Below, piece after piece: positions 43,157 to 52,201 of a DNA stretch of 64,000 nt (positions are counted from its first letter, which is position 1; every line of letters begins with the position of its first letter). The notes beneath the pieces are model-generated. The model did no database searches and was not told the DNA's origin. It saw only the letters and a program-made list of their open reading frames with translations. A program made the translations under genes and the position numbers. Source of the DNA: Dysgonamonadaceae bacterium (GTDB lineage Bacteria > Bacteroidota > Bacteroidia > Bacteroidales > Azobacteroidaceae); the NCBI GenBank assembly GCA_031260045.1, contig JAIRKO010000054.1, positions 1-64,000 of the forward strand, in the 5' to 3' direction.

Positions 43157-43939
43157 ATGTACGATTTTCATACGGATAGAGAACGGTATTTTCGGATGCA
43201 GAAAACAAACTGCAACGAATACATAATTCCTTTTATTGAAAAAACATATGCCCTGAAACCAGACACCCGTGTGCTGGAAATCGGTTGCGGGACAGCCGGT
43301 GTTTTAGCCGCTTTCTTGGATAGAGGGTATCAGGGCGTAGGCGTCGATATCAATGCCTGTTCGCTGGAATATGCACGGAAAGCATTGGCGGAATACATTC
43401 GGTCGGAACAGCTAATTCTGGTCGCCAAAGATATTTATCAGGTAAACCCCGAAATCGAATTGAACGGGAAATTTGATCTGATCGTTTTAAAAGATTCTAT
43501 TGAACACATTCCGCATCAGGAGCGACTTCTGGAAAAAATGAAAGATTTTCTTCGTCCGGGAGGCGTTATTTATTTCGGTTTTCCGCCTTGGCAAATGCCT
43601 TTCGGGGGACATCAGCAAATGTGTCGAAATAAATTTTTGTCCTCTCTGCCTTACGTGCATTTGTTGCCAACGCCTGTGTACAAAGCCGTTCTGAAGACAT
43701 TCGGGGAAATGCCGGACGAATTTATTGACACTAAAAAAACCGGAATTTCTATCGAACGTTTTGAGAAAATCGCGCGGTATAATAATTATACAATTTTAAG
43801 CAAAGACTACTATTTTATCAATCCCATTTACAAATATAAATTCAATATGAAAGTGCGGAAACAGTTGAAAATAATCGGTTCGTTGCCCTATCTTCGCAAT
43901 TTTCTTACAACAGGCGTATTTTATTTACTTCAAAAATAA
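43157..43939 (+). CDS. class I SAM-dependent methyltransferase
   Basis: The 260-residue protein has motif I VLEIGCGTAGVLAAFLDRGYQGVGVD at about 38-63, the acidic post-I, and DLIVLKDSIEHIPHQERLLEKMKDFLRPGGVIYFG as motifs II-III. It resembles methyltransferase-11 family members. Its place between rfbA and rfbB suggests it modifies a nucleotide sugar or nascent glycan; substrate not determinable. Confidence 0.85.
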   Translation: MYDFHTDRERYFRMQKTNCNEYIIPFIEKTYALKPDTRVLEIGCGTAGVLAAFLDRGYQGVGVDINACSLEYARKALAEYIRSEQLILVAKDIYQVNPEIELNGKFDLIVLKDSIEHIPHQERLLEKMKDFLRPGGVIYFGFPPWQMPFGGHQQMCRNKFLSSLPYVHLLPTPVYKAVLKTFGEMPDEFIDTKKTGISIERFEKIARYNNYTILSKDYYFINPIYKYKFNMKVRKQLKIIGSLPYLRNFLTTGVFYLLQK

Positions 43940-43973
43940 TTTCCCCGATTCGCCGTTATTTTAAAATTATATT

Positions 43974-43981
43974 TACCTTTG
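43974..43981 (+). promoter_or_regulatory. -7 promoter element before rfbB (TACCTTTG)
   Basis: TACCTTTG fits TAnnTTTG, 46 bases before the rfbB ATG at 44027, so rfbB may have its own promoter. Confidence 0.45.
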
Positions 43982-44026
43982 TTACCGTTGGTTTCACCAA
44001 TTTCCAATTCAAAGCATTATTTAAAC

Positions 44027-45157
44027 ATGAAACATTATTTGGTAACCGGAGGCGCCGGTTTTATCGGCGCAAATTACGTAAAATACATCCTGAAAAAACA
44101 CGGCGACCTCAAGCTGATTATATTGGACGACCTCACTTATGCCGGTAATTTGGGTACAATCAAAGACGATTTGAAAGACCCAAGGGTAGAATTTATAAAG
44201 GGAAACATCGTTGATCCGCAAATCGTCAACAGCATTTTTGAAAAGCATCCGATTGATTTCACGGTCAATTTTGCTGCCGAAAGCCATGTAGACCGCAGCA
44301 TCGAAAACCCGCAATTGTTCCTGCAAACGAATATTTTAGGTACGCAAAATCTGCTCGAAACCGCTAAAAAGTTTTGGACTGTGGGAAGGGATGAAAAAGG
44401 TTATCCCATTTACCGCGAAGGCGTGAAATATCTGCAAGTTTCCACAGACGAAGTTTACGGCAGTCTGGGCGAAACAGGGTTTTTTACTGAAAAAACGCCA
44501 TTAGACCCGCGCAGCCCGTATTCCGCTTCCAAGACAAGCGCCGATTTGATTGTTGCCGCTTACTCCGAAACATACAAATTGCCGGTCAATATCACTCGCT
44601 GCTCAAATAATTACGGACCCTACCATTTTCCGGAAAAACTAATTCCGCTGATTATTAAAAATATACTTGAAGGTAAAAAACTTCCGGTTTATGGCGACGG
44701 ATTGAATGTGCGCGACTGGCTGTATGTTGAAGATCACTGCAAAGCCATTGATTTGGCGCTGCTACGCGGAAAAGCAGGGGAAATTTATAACGTTGGCGGC
44801 CACAACGAAATGAAAAACATCGACATTGTTAAACTTATCATTGCGGAAATCCGGCGTTTAATGGCGGAAAATCCGGAATATCGAAAGGCGCTGAAACCGT
44901 CCGCTCCTTCGGTCAGTGATTTGAGTTGGATTAATAATGAACTGATTACGTTTGTTAAAGACCGTTTGGGACACGACCAACGCTATGCTATCGACCCCTC
45001 AAAAATCACCGGAGAACTTGGCTGGCGTCCCGAAACGAAATTTGCGGACGGGATTGTGAAAACAATTCGCTGGTATCTCGAAAATCAAGACTGGGTGGAT
45101 GATGTTATTTCGGGCGGATACCAAAAATATTACGAACAGATGTATGGAAACAGGTGA
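44027..45157 (+). CDS. rfbB: dTDP-glucose 4,6-dehydratase
   Basis: The protein is 376 residues from the ATG at 44027 (MKHYLVTGGAGFIGANYV), an extended SDR. The NAD motif is GGAGFIGAN. The catalytic set is STDEVYG and the YSASK box (SPYSASKTSADL), with NNYGPYHFPEKLIP. It makes dTDP-4-keto-6-deoxyglucose. It overlaps the next gene by 14 bases. No rfbD reductase follows. Confidence 0.95.
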   Translation: MKHYLVTGGAGFIGANYVKYILKKHGDLKLIILDDLTYAGNLGTIKDDLKDPRVEFIKGNIVDPQIVNSIFEKHPIDFTVNFAAESHVDRSIENPQLFLQTNILGTQNLLETAKKFWTVGRDEKGYPIYREGVKYLQVSTDEVYGSLGETGFFTEKTPLDPRSPYSASKTSADLIVAAYSETYKLPVNITRCSNNYGPYHFPEKLIPLIIKNILEGKKLPVYGDGLNVRDWLYVEDHCKAIDLALLRGKAGEIYNVGGHNEMKNIDIVKLIIAEIRRLMAENPEYRKALKPSAPSVSDLSWINNELITFVKDRLGHDQRYAIDPSKITGELGWRPETKFADGIVKTIRWYLENQDWVDDVISGGYQKYYEQMYGNR

Positions 45158-46148
45158 AAAAATAAGGTTTGCCGTCGTGGGTTGCGGACACATCGGCAAA
45201 CGGCACATTGAAATGATCGACCGGAATCCGGAAGCGGAATTGGTAGCGGTGTGCGATATTTTGCCTTTCGCCGCCGCCGTCCCCTATTTTTCATCTTTGG
45301 AGGATTTATTAAAATCCGGACTCGCGTTTGACGTTCTGAATATCTGCACGCCCAACGGTTTACACGCCGCAATGGCTGTCGAAAGCCTGCAAACCGGACA
45401 TCACACGGTTATCGAAAAACCAATGGCTTTAAACACGAAAGAAGCCGGGCTTATTTTATCCACTGCCGAAAAGCAGGATCGAAAGGTATTTTGCGTGATG
45501 CAAAACCGCTATTCGCCGCCTTCGGTTTGGATTAAAAATTTGGTGGATTCCGGCAAACTGGGGGAAATTTTTTTAGTGCAAATCAACTGTTACTGGAATC
45601 GCGACGAACGGTATTACAACAGCGGCACCTGGCACGGCGACAAAACGCTGGACGGGGGAACGCTTTTCACGCAATTTTCACATTTCATTGATTTGATGTA
45701 CTGGCTGTTCGGCGATATTCGCAATATCCGCTCCCGGCTTGCCGATTTCAATCACCGCGATTTAACCGATTTTGAAGATTCGGGGATTGTTACTTTTGAA
45801 TTTATCCGGGGCGGCATGGGCGTCCTCAGTTTTTCCACTTCCGTTTACGACAAAAATTTTGAAAGTTCGGTTACGATTATCGCCGAAAATGGAACTGTCA
45901 AAATCGGCGGTCAATACATGAATGAAGTGGAATACTGCCATGTGAAAAACTACGAAATGCCGACGCTTCCGCCCACCAATCCGGGCAACGATTACGGCGC
46001 TTACAAAGGCTCGGCGCAAAACCATCATTATGTGATAGAAAACGTGGTGGATGTGCTGAAAAATACCGGCGCGGCAATCATGACAAACGCTCGCGAAGGG
46101 TATAAAGTGGTGGATATTATTGAACGCATATGTCAGTTTCGCAATTGA
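45144..46148 (+). CDS. Gfo/Idh/MocA oxidoreductase, WbpB/WlbA-like
   Basis: The protein is 334 residues from the ATG at 45144. The Rossmann start is FAVVGCGHIGKRHIEMI, the family Lys motif EKPMAL, and DGGTLFTQFSHFIDLMYWLFGD is a signature I associate with UDP-GlcNAc(A) 3-dehydrogenases (WbpB/WlbA). These oxidise C3 of a uronic acid nucleotide sugar before amination. The partner aminotransferase/acetyltransferase genes are not in the window. Overlaps rfbB, so it belongs to the same glycan operon. Confidence 0.82.
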   Translation: METGEKIRFAVVGCGHIGKRHIEMIDRNPEAELVAVCDILPFAAAVPYFSSLEDLLKSGLAFDVLNICTPNGLHAAMAVESLQTGHHTVIEKPMALNTKEAGLILSTAEKQDRKVFCVMQNRYSPPSVWIKNLVDSGKLGEIFLVQINCYWNRDERYYNSGTWHGDKTLDGGTLFTQFSHFIDLMYWLFGDIRNIRSRLADFNHRDLTDFEDSGIVTFEFIRGGMGVLSFSTSVYDKNFESSVTIIAENGTVKIGGQYMNEVEYCHVKNYEMPTLPPTNPGNDYGAYKGSAQNHHYVIENVVDVLKNTGAAIMTNAREGYKVVDIIERICQFRN

Positions 46149-46894
46149 CTTTGCCGTCTAAATTCATTGCAAATGATGGCTGTAGCGACCGCAACGTTCA
46201 GCGATTCGGTCGTTTCCGTTCCGGGCGGATAATTAGGAATATACAATTTCCGCGTAATGTGTTGGGCAACCCGGCGGCGGATGCCTTTTCCTTCGTTTCC
46301 CATAACAATCAATCCATTAGCGCTTAATTTTTCTTCGTAAATACTGTTCCCTTCGAGAAATGCGCCGTAAATCGGCACATCGTTTAAATCGGACAGCAGC
46401 GCGGGAAGTTCTGCGTAAACGACTCGGACGCGGGCAATTGCGCCCATAGTGGCTTGGACGGTTTTGGGATTGAAAATATCAACGCTATCGGGCGAACAGA
46501 TTACGTTTCTAATGCCGAACCAATCTGCCAAACGGACGATTGTCCCCATATTTCCGGGGTCTTGCACGCCATCTGAAACCAAACTCAAACCGTGCTTCAG
46601 TTCTTCCTTATCCAATTGATAATCGGGCTGTTTGAAAACGGCAATTACATCCTGAGGGGTTTTGAGGAGGCTTGCTTTTTCGATGTCATGATTGTCGGCG
46701 GCAATCAGTTCGCCGGCGCGGAGGTCGCCCTGCCCGGCAATCCATGCGGGTTTTGCTATCAGCAGTTCACATTCAAAATAAGGTAAAATATCTTTTACCA
46801 GCTTATTGCCTTCGGCTAAAAAACATCCGGTTTCGTTGCGGAACTTCTTCATTGCCAGCGACCGGATATATTTGATTTTGCTTTTACTCAGCAT
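46133..46894 (-). CDS. TrmH/SpoU-family RNA 2'-O-methyltransferase
   Basis: The protein is 253 residues from the ATG at 46894 (MLSKSKIKYIRSL). The N-terminal RNA-binding domain (KYIRSLAMKKFRNETGCFLAEG) is followed by the SPOUT domain with LVSDGVQDPGNMGTIVRLADWFG, IVMGNEGKGIRR and IPNYPPGTETTESLNVAVATAI, the trefoil-knot SAM site. It probably methylates rRNA. Its end overlaps the end of the convergent dehydrogenase gene by 16 bases. Confidence 0.93.
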   Translation of the reverse strand: MLSKSKIKYIRSLAMKKFRNETGCFLAEGNKLVKDILPYFECELLIAKPAWIAGQGDLRAGELIAADNHDIEKASLLKTPQDVIAVFKQPDYQLDKEELKHGLSLVSDGVQDPGNMGTIVRLADWFGIRNVICSPDSVDIFNPKTVQATMGAIARVRVVYAELPALLSDLNDVPIYGAFLEGNSIYEEKLSANGLIVMGNEGKGIRRRVAQHITRKLYIPNYPPGTETTESLNVAVATAIICNEFRRQSQLRN

Positions 46895-46910
46895 TTTTTG
46901 ATATTTTAGG

Positions 46911-46920
46911 TGCAAAAATA
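46911..46920 (-). promoter_or_regulatory. -7 promoter element for the trmH-like gene (TATTTTTGCA on minus)
   Basis: The minus strand reads TATTTTTGCA, 17 bases before the ATG at 46894, indicating a very short leader. Confidence 0.55.
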
Positions 46921-46967
46921 GCAAAATTCCGCTTTAATTCTGCAAAACGTTAGTAGTTGTTTGTTTC

Positions 46968-47035
46968 ATCGCCCCGCGCGGGATGACGTTTTTTTTACCT
47001 CACCGCGTTGCGGTTCGCTGGTGATGGCTGCAACA
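46968..47035. repeat. interspersed repeat, mixed type A/B fragment
   Basis: ATCGCCCCGCGCGGGATGACG is followed by ACCGCGTTGCGGTTCGCTGGTGATGGCTG. The second word also occurs at 59970-60003. Confidence 0.5.
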
Positions 47036-47076
47036 ATTTTGAAACGCAGCCCTGTTTATATAACGAAAAGAATCGC

Positions 47077-47085
47077 TATCTTTGC
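47077..47085 (+). promoter_or_regulatory. -7 promoter element (TATCTTTGC)
   Basis: TATCTTTGC lies 83 bases before the 2-oxoacid oxidoreductase gamma gene. The GTTTACTCGTCAACTC repeats lie between. Confidence 0.55.
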
Positions 47086-47101
47086 GAGATGAAATTTTTT
47101 T

Positions 47102-47159
47102 AGTTGACAAGTTAACATGTTTACTCGTCAACTCGTTTACTTATTAAACTCGTCAACTC
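47102..47159. repeat. GTTTACTCGTCAACTC direct/inverted repeat cluster
   Basis: AGTTGACAAGTTAACATG, GTTTACTCGTCAACTC (47119-47134) and ACTCGTCAACTC (47148-47159) form overlapping direct and inverted copies of the same word. The cluster ends just before the start codon at 47169. The same word family is found at 12047-12097. Confidence 0.6.
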
Positions 47160-47168
47160 ACAAATAGT

Positions 47169-47723
47169 ATGAAACACGAAATAATTATCGCCGGATTCGG
47201 CGGACAAGGCGTCCTCTCCATGGGGAAAATTCTTGCCTATTCAGGATTGATGGAAAACAAGGAAGTCAGTTGGTTTCCTTCCTACGGACCGGAACAACGG
47301 GGCGGAACGGCAAACGTGACGGTCATCCTTAGCAACGGCAAAATATCTTCTCCCGTCGTGAATAGTTACGATATAGCGATTATCCTCAATCAGCCGTCGC
47401 TGGACAAGTTTGAAAGCAAGGTGAAACCCGGCGGCATCCTGATTTACGACGATTACGGAATCAGCAAGCCGCCCGTGCGCAAAGACATTGGGATTTTCAA
47501 GACCGATGCGATGAATACCGCTGTCGGCGAGGGCAATTCCAAAGCGTTCAACATGATTGTTTTGGGTGGGATGCTGAAACTCTGTCCGATGGTAACTTTG
47601 GAAAGCGTGATGAAAGGTTTGAAAAAATCGCTTCCCGAAAGGCATCACAAGTTCCTGCCCATGAATGAGCAGGCGATTTTGAGGGGGATGGAGATTATTC
47701 GGGCGGTTTCAAGCGCGGGGTGA
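47169..47723 (+). CDS. 2-oxoacid:acceptor oxidoreductase, gamma subunit
   Basis: The 184-residue protein matches the POR/KOR/VOR gamma domain: IIIAGFGGQGVLSMGKILAYSG at the start, WFPSYGPEQRGGTANVTV in the middle and the NMIVLGGML strand near 128. It transfers electrons/CoA with thiamine-binding alpha and beta subunits in ferredoxin-dependent oxidation of 2-ketoglutarate, pyruvate or branched 2-ketoacids. Normally it is last in an operon with those subunits; here it stands alone behind its own promoter. Confidence 0.9.
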   Translation: MKHEIIIAGFGGQGVLSMGKILAYSGLMENKEVSWFPSYGPEQRGGTANVTVILSNGKISSPVVNSYDIAIILNQPSLDKFESKVKPGGILIYDDYGISKPPVRKDIGIFKTDAMNTAVGEGNSKAFNMIVLGGMLKLCPMVTLESVMKGLKKSLPERHHKFLPMNEQAILRGMEIIRAVSSAG

Positions 47724-47796
47724 CGGGTTTTTGTAATCCGGAAAAATTACCGTCCGGTTTATTTTTTGCATACTCCTAATTTTAAATATACCCCGC

Positions 47797-48828
47797 ATGA
47801 ATGAATCAAAAATCAACGAAAGTCAAATCCTGCTCTATCAAAACAATGACGGTACGGTAAAAATCGACGTCCGGTTGGAAAACGAAACGGTTTGGTTGTC
47901 GCAAAATCAAATGGGTATGTTGTTCGGGAAAGACAAACGAACTATCTCTGAACACATTAGTAATATATTTAAAGAGGGCGAACTGGATGAATCGGTGGTT
48001 GTCCGGAAATTCCGGACAACCACTCAACACGGCGCTATTGCAGGAAAAACACAGGAAAAGACTGTCAAGAGTTATAACCTTGACGTCATTATTTCGGTTG
48101 GCTACAGGGTAAAATCGCAGCAAGGCTCTCATTTCCGGATATGGGCGACTCAACGATTGAGGGAGTACATCATTAAAGGTTTCACTCTGAACGATGAACG
48201 CTTCAAAATGGGAAGTTCGATGAATTATTTTAAGGAACTTCAAGAACGTCTCCGAGAAATACGTCTGTCAGAACGTTTTTTCTACCAGAAAATCAAAGAC
48301 ATTTACACGACAAGTATTGATTACGACCCCAAAAGCGAACAAACTCTTCTGTTTTTCAAAATGGTGCAAAACAAATTGCTGTGGGCTATCAGCAAGCAAA
48401 CGGCTGCCGAACTGGTGTACCACCGGACAAATGCTTCTCTGCCTTTTATGGGAATGCAGTCCATTGATAAAAAGGACGATAGGAAAATTGTAAAAGCCGA
48501 CACCGCTATCGCAAAAAATTACCTGAATGAAGATGAAATAAAATTATTGGGTTTATTGGTGGAACAGTATCTGGCTTTCGCCGAAACGATGGCGCAACAG
48601 CACACACCTATGTATATGAAAGACTGGATTGAGCGTCTGGATATTATTTTACGATTGAACGGCAGGGAACTGTTGACGCACGCGGGTACGGTAAACCACC
48701 AGACAGCGATGGAAAAATCTGCCGAAGAATTTGCGAAATATAAACAAACGTTGAAAGAAACGGAAAAAGAAGAAAGTCTGAAAGAACTGGAACATGATAT
48801 TAAACAATTGAATAAAAAACAGTTTTAA
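47797..48828 (+). CDS. RhuM family protein
   Basis: The 343-residue soluble protein starts with the RhuM signature (LLYQNNDGTVKIDVRLENETVWLSQ then QMGMLFGKDKRTISEHISNIF), an N-terminal winged-helix-like region, followed by YNLDVIISVGYRVKSQQGSHFRIWATQRLREYIIKGF. RhuM proteins occur on genomic islands (first in Salmonella pathogenicity island 3) and are often near restriction or toxin genes; molecular function is unsettled. A Lys/Glu coiled tail ends the protein. No partner gene is obvious. Confidence 0.85.
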   Translation: MNESKINESQILLYQNNDGTVKIDVRLENETVWLSQNQMGMLFGKDKRTISEHISNIFKEGELDESVVVRKFRTTTQHGAIAGKTQEKTVKSYNLDVIISVGYRVKSQQGSHFRIWATQRLREYIIKGFTLNDERFKMGSSMNYFKELQERLREIRLSERFFYQKIKDIYTTSIDYDPKSEQTLLFFKMVQNKLLWAISKQTAAELVYHRTNASLPFMGMQSIDKKDDRKIVKADTAIAKNYLNEDEIKLLGLLVEQYLAFAETMAQQHTPMYMKDWIERLDIILRLNGRELLTHAGTVNHQTAMEKSAEEFAKYKQTLKETEKEESLKELEHDIKQLNKKQF

Positions 48829-48845
48829 CAATTAACCTCGTGTAA

Positions 48846-50783
48846 ATGCGCCTCCTCATATTACCTTTACTGCTCTGCCTCCCGCTCCCCTTCTTCGGAC
48901 AGGGCAAGCTTCCCATTGATACCGCGCCAAGAACGAATTATTGGACGATTACCCCGCAAACCGGCGAGATGATTCCCGCCACACCGGATACCGCCCTCAC
49001 GGACTATTTCAACCGCACCAATGCAGAGGGCATGGGCGTTTCCGTTGCCTATCTGGGCAATTTGGGTTCGCCGATGGAATCCCGCGTGTTTTTTGAGCGG
49101 GAAGACCGTTCCGAGTTCCTGTTTTTCGACCCCTTTTGGGCATATGCCAAACGACCTGACAAGTTCCTGTTTATCAACACGAAAGTCCCTTACACAAACG
49201 TTTCCTACCAGACCGCCGGCAGCCGGCAAACCAAAGAGGAACGTTTCCGCGCGCTTCTTACGCTCAATGCCGGCAAAAAACTGAATGTGGGAATACATGT
49301 CAATTACCTCTACGCCAGAGGGTTTTACAATTCACAATCAGCCAAGCATACTGACTGGGTTTTCTTCGGCAATTATCTCTCCGACCGGCATCGCCTGCAT
49401 CTTTTCATCAATCCTGCCTCTTATACCAATGCCGAAAACGGCGGTTTGGACAACGACAACTGGATTTCCCATCCCGAACAGATGGATTCCCGACCCACGC
49501 AGACGATGGAATACGGCACGCGCTTCGGTAACGCATGGAACTACAACAAAGGTCTCCGCGCGTTCCTCAATTATCGGTATAATCTTGGTTTTGAACGCGA
49601 CAGCGCATTCGTTCCCGTGTCGAGCCTCATCTATACATTTGATTATACGAAAAAAAGCCGCCGTTTCTACGCCAGCGACACGGCAAATGTCAATGCTTTC
49701 TACAATTACGCGGATTATCTTCATCCGCTGAGGAACGATAAAACGCCGAATGATTCGATGTCTTTCCATTCGTTTAAAAATACCTTTGCGCTTTCACTCA
49801 GAGAGGGATTCAGCCGTTGGGCGAAATTTGATTTGACAGCCTTTATCACCCACGAATTAAGAACTTTCACGATGATGGGCGTTATTCCGAATACCGTTGG
49901 AACAGAACCGGATACAGCCGTCGTTTTCCCCGCATACAAAAAAAATCCCAACAGCCTTTATATCGGCGGCGAACTGTCCAAACAAACCGGTAAAATATTG
50001 CGCTACAGCGCTTACGGCACTCTCGGACTGAGCGGTTACAATGCGGGGGATGTTCATTTATCGGGAAATATCGAAACGCGCATCCCGTTCCTGAAAAACA
50101 CGGCTTCCGTCAAGGCATACGTCTTTTTCAAAAGCTTGTCGCCGACTTTTTACGAAAACAACTACATCAGCCGCTATTTTAAATGGAATAACGATTTCGC
50201 AAAAGTGAACCGGACGCATACCGGCGGCGAACTTGATATTCCCCATACCCAAACCAAACTATGCGTTGACGTGGAAAATATTAAAAACTACATCTATTTC
50301 GACAAAGACGGTTATCCAAAACAGTATGTCGATAATATTCAGGTGTTTGCCGCCGCCTTGCAGCAAAATTTCCGATTGGGCGCTTTAAATTGGAACAACC
50401 GGATTGTATATCAAAAATCCGGCAAGCAGGATATTATTCCTTTGCCGGACGCATGCGTTTATTCGAGCCTCTACCTTCAGTTTAAGATTGCCAAAGTGCT
50501 GACCGTCCAAATGGGCGTCAATGCTCATTATTGGACGGCATACAAATCCCCCGCCTACGAACCGGCAACCGGGCAGTTTAAGTTACAGGACGAAACGGAA
50601 GTCGGTAACTACCCGCTAATCAACGGATATATCAACGCGCACCTGAAACAGACCCGTTTTTTCATCGAATATTACAATTTAGCGCCAATGTTTATCAGCC
50701 CGCCCAATTATTTCTCGACGCCTCATTATCCGGTCAATCCGACGGGAATACGAATGGGACTTTCCGTAGATTGGATGAATTAG
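48846..50783 (+). CDS. putative outer-membrane porin (Porin_10-like)
   Basis: The 645-residue protein has a signal peptide (LLLCLPLPFFGQG, to about 20). Alternating aromatic/polar strands follow throughout (for example NVGIHVNYLYARGFYNSQ, RAFLNYRYNLGFER), and it ends in a short strand, GLSVDWMN. This is the appearance of the large Bacteroidetes Porin_10 group. It probably forms a passive outer-membrane channel. Its last bases overlap the convergent pssA gene by 4. Confidence 0.78.
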   Translation: MRLLILPLLLCLPLPFFGQGKLPIDTAPRTNYWTITPQTGEMIPATPDTALTDYFNRTNAEGMGVSVAYLGNLGSPMESRVFFEREDRSEFLFFDPFWAYAKRPDKFLFINTKVPYTNVSYQTAGSRQTKEERFRALLTLNAGKKLNVGIHVNYLYARGFYNSQSAKHTDWVFFGNYLSDRHRLHLFINPASYTNAENGGLDNDNWISHPEQMDSRPTQTMEYGTRFGNAWNYNKGLRAFLNYRYNLGFERDSAFVPVSSLIYTFDYTKKSRRFYASDTANVNAFYNYADYLHPLRNDKTPNDSMSFHSFKNTFALSLREGFSRWAKFDLTAFITHELRTFTMMGVIPNTVGTEPDTAVVFPAYKKNPNSLYIGGELSKQTGKILRYSAYGTLGLSGYNAGDVHLSGNIETRIPFLKNTASVKAYVFFKSLSPTFYENNYISRYFKWNNDFAKVNRTHTGGELDIPHTQTKLCVDVENIKNYIYFDKDGYPKQYVDNIQVFAAALQQNFRLGALNWNNRIVYQKSGKQDIIPLPDACVYSSLYLQFKIAKVLTVQMGVNAHYWTAYKSPAYEPATGQFKLQDETEVGNYPLINGYINAHLKQTRFFIEYYNLAPMFISPPNYFSTPHYPVNPTGIRMGLSVDWMN

Positions 50784-51472
50784 CGTTTGCCGGTTTTGAC
50801 GACCGACAGCAGGATATAGCAAATAATCGTGAGGCTAATTCCAAAAAAGCGAAACAGGAGGGTCAGGACAATTCCGGCGCCGATGATGAGATAGGCGTGC
50901 CGGTTTTTTTTCCATGAATAGCCTTTGAACTTCAACGAGAACAGGGGTAATTCGGATAGCATCAACAGGCAAAATACGGGAATTAGGAGTAATATTACGC
51001 TGCAAACAAGCGTTTCATTTCCTTTCGTAAAAGGAATAACGGCGGGAATTAGGGATGCCCAAAAAAGGGCGTCGGCGGGAACCGGCAAACCCAGAAACAA
51101 ATCGTTTTGCCGCGTATCAATATTGAATTTTGCCAGCCGCAGGGCGGAAAAAATGGGAATTAGAAATGCCGCACAAGGAAAAATACTCGCCTCAAAGATT
51201 GTTCTCGACGAAGCGGTCTGTAAAAAAGAAAAAACCGCGAGACCCGGCGCCACTCCGAAACTAACAACGTCGGCTAAGGAGTCCAATTCTCTACCGACAG
51301 GCGAAAAAGCGTTCAGCAAACGGGCGCTGAACCCGTCCAGAAAATCGAAAACGGACGCTAAAATGACAAACAGGAACGCGCCGGAATAATCATGGTATTC
51401 CAGCGCCATAACGCACGACAAGCAACCGGAAAATAGGTTCAGGCAAGTAATGATATTCGGGACATGTTTCAT
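50780..51472 (-). CDS. pssA: CDP-diacylglycerol-serine O-phosphatidyltransferase
   Basis: This integral membrane enzyme of phosphatidylethanolamine synthesis has 230 residues. The CDP-alcohol phosphatidyltransferase motif (DG-x2-AR-x8-G-x3-D-x3-D) is seen in FDFLDGFSARLLNAF with PVGRELDSLADVVS. About six hydrophobic helices. It follows psd by 8 bases, so the two consecutive steps to phosphatidylethanolamine are in one operon. Confidence 0.93.
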   Translation of the reverse strand: MKHVPNIITCLNLFSGCLSCVMALEYHDYSGAFLFVILASVFDFLDGFSARLLNAFSPVGRELDSLADVVSFGVAPGLAVFSFLQTASSRTIFEASIFPCAAFLIPIFSALRLAKFNIDTRQNDLFLGLPVPADALFWASLIPAVIPFTKGNETLVCSVILLLIPVFCLLMLSELPLFSLKFKGYSWKKNRHAYLIIGAGIVLTLLFRFFGISLTIICYILLSVVKTGKR

Positions 51473-51480
51473 TCGGGGGA

Positions 51481-52137
51481 TTAAATTTGGGCGATAAGCG
51501 TCCGGTTTCCTTTTACTCTTTCGTCCGGTTTGACTTTCACATCGGCGTGCAGGGGCAAAAGCAAATCCACCCGGGAACCGAATTTTATAAAACCCATTTG
51601 TTGATTAATCCGGCAATAATCGCCTGTTTTCGCATAAGTTACAATTCGTTTTGCCATAGCACCGGCGATTTGCCTGGCCAAGATTTTTTCGCCATTATCC
51701 AGTTGAATAACAATTGTTGAGCGTTCGTTTTCGGCGCTTGATTTCGGCAGATAAGCCGCCATAAACCGTCCGGGCTGGTATTTGTATTCGATAATTTTAC
51801 CGTTGCAGGGAATCCAGTTGACATGCGCGTTAAACAAACTCATAAAAATGGAGACTTGCAGGCGTTTGTCGTGAAAATATTCGTTTTCGGTTACTTCTTC
51901 CACCACGACTACCGTTCCGTCGGCGGGGGCGGTAATCGTACCCTGATTGCAGTTTACAAAAATACGGTTAGGGCTACGGAAAAAGTTGATAATCATTGCG
52001 GCAATGCCGATGGAGAGAAGTAAAATGAAATAGAAAAACAGGGTTTTGCCTGCCACGCGGTATAATGTAAAATTAATAAGTATCAGTGTTGCAAAAGTAT
52101 AACAGATTATTTTGCGTCCTTCCCTGTGGATTTTCAT
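51481..52137 (-). CDS. psd: phosphatidylserine decarboxylase proenzyme
   Basis: The protein is 218 residues from the ATG at 52137 (MKIHREGRKII); an in-frame ATG at 52206 lies at the promoter and is rejected. It is the short class A type with two N-terminal hydrophobic helices. The self-cleavage site is Gly-Ser in FIKFGSRVDLLLP near the C-terminus, where Ser becomes the pyruvoyl group. It makes phosphatidylethanolamine from the product of PssA. Confidence 0.93.
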   Translation of the reverse strand: MKIHREGRKIICYTFATLILINFTLYRVAGKTLFFYFILLLSIGIAAMIINFFRSPNRIFVNCNQGTITAPADGTVVVVEEVTENEYFHDKRLQVSIFMSLFNAHVNWIPCNGKIIEYKYQPGRFMAAYLPKSSAENERSTIVIQLDNGEKILARQIAGAMAKRIVTYAKTGDYCRINQQMGFIKFGSRVDLLLPLHADVKVKPDERVKGNRTLIAQI

Positions 52138-52191
52138 AATTATTTGTCTTTTACAGAGTATTTTCCTGCATTGAAAAAGATTTTTTTTCGG

Positions 52192-52201
52192 TGCAAATGT
52201 A
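52192..52201 (-). promoter_or_regulatory. -7 promoter element for psd-pssA (TACATTTGCA on minus)
   Basis: The minus strand reads TACATTTGCA, 55 bases before the psd ATG. Confidence 0.6.
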
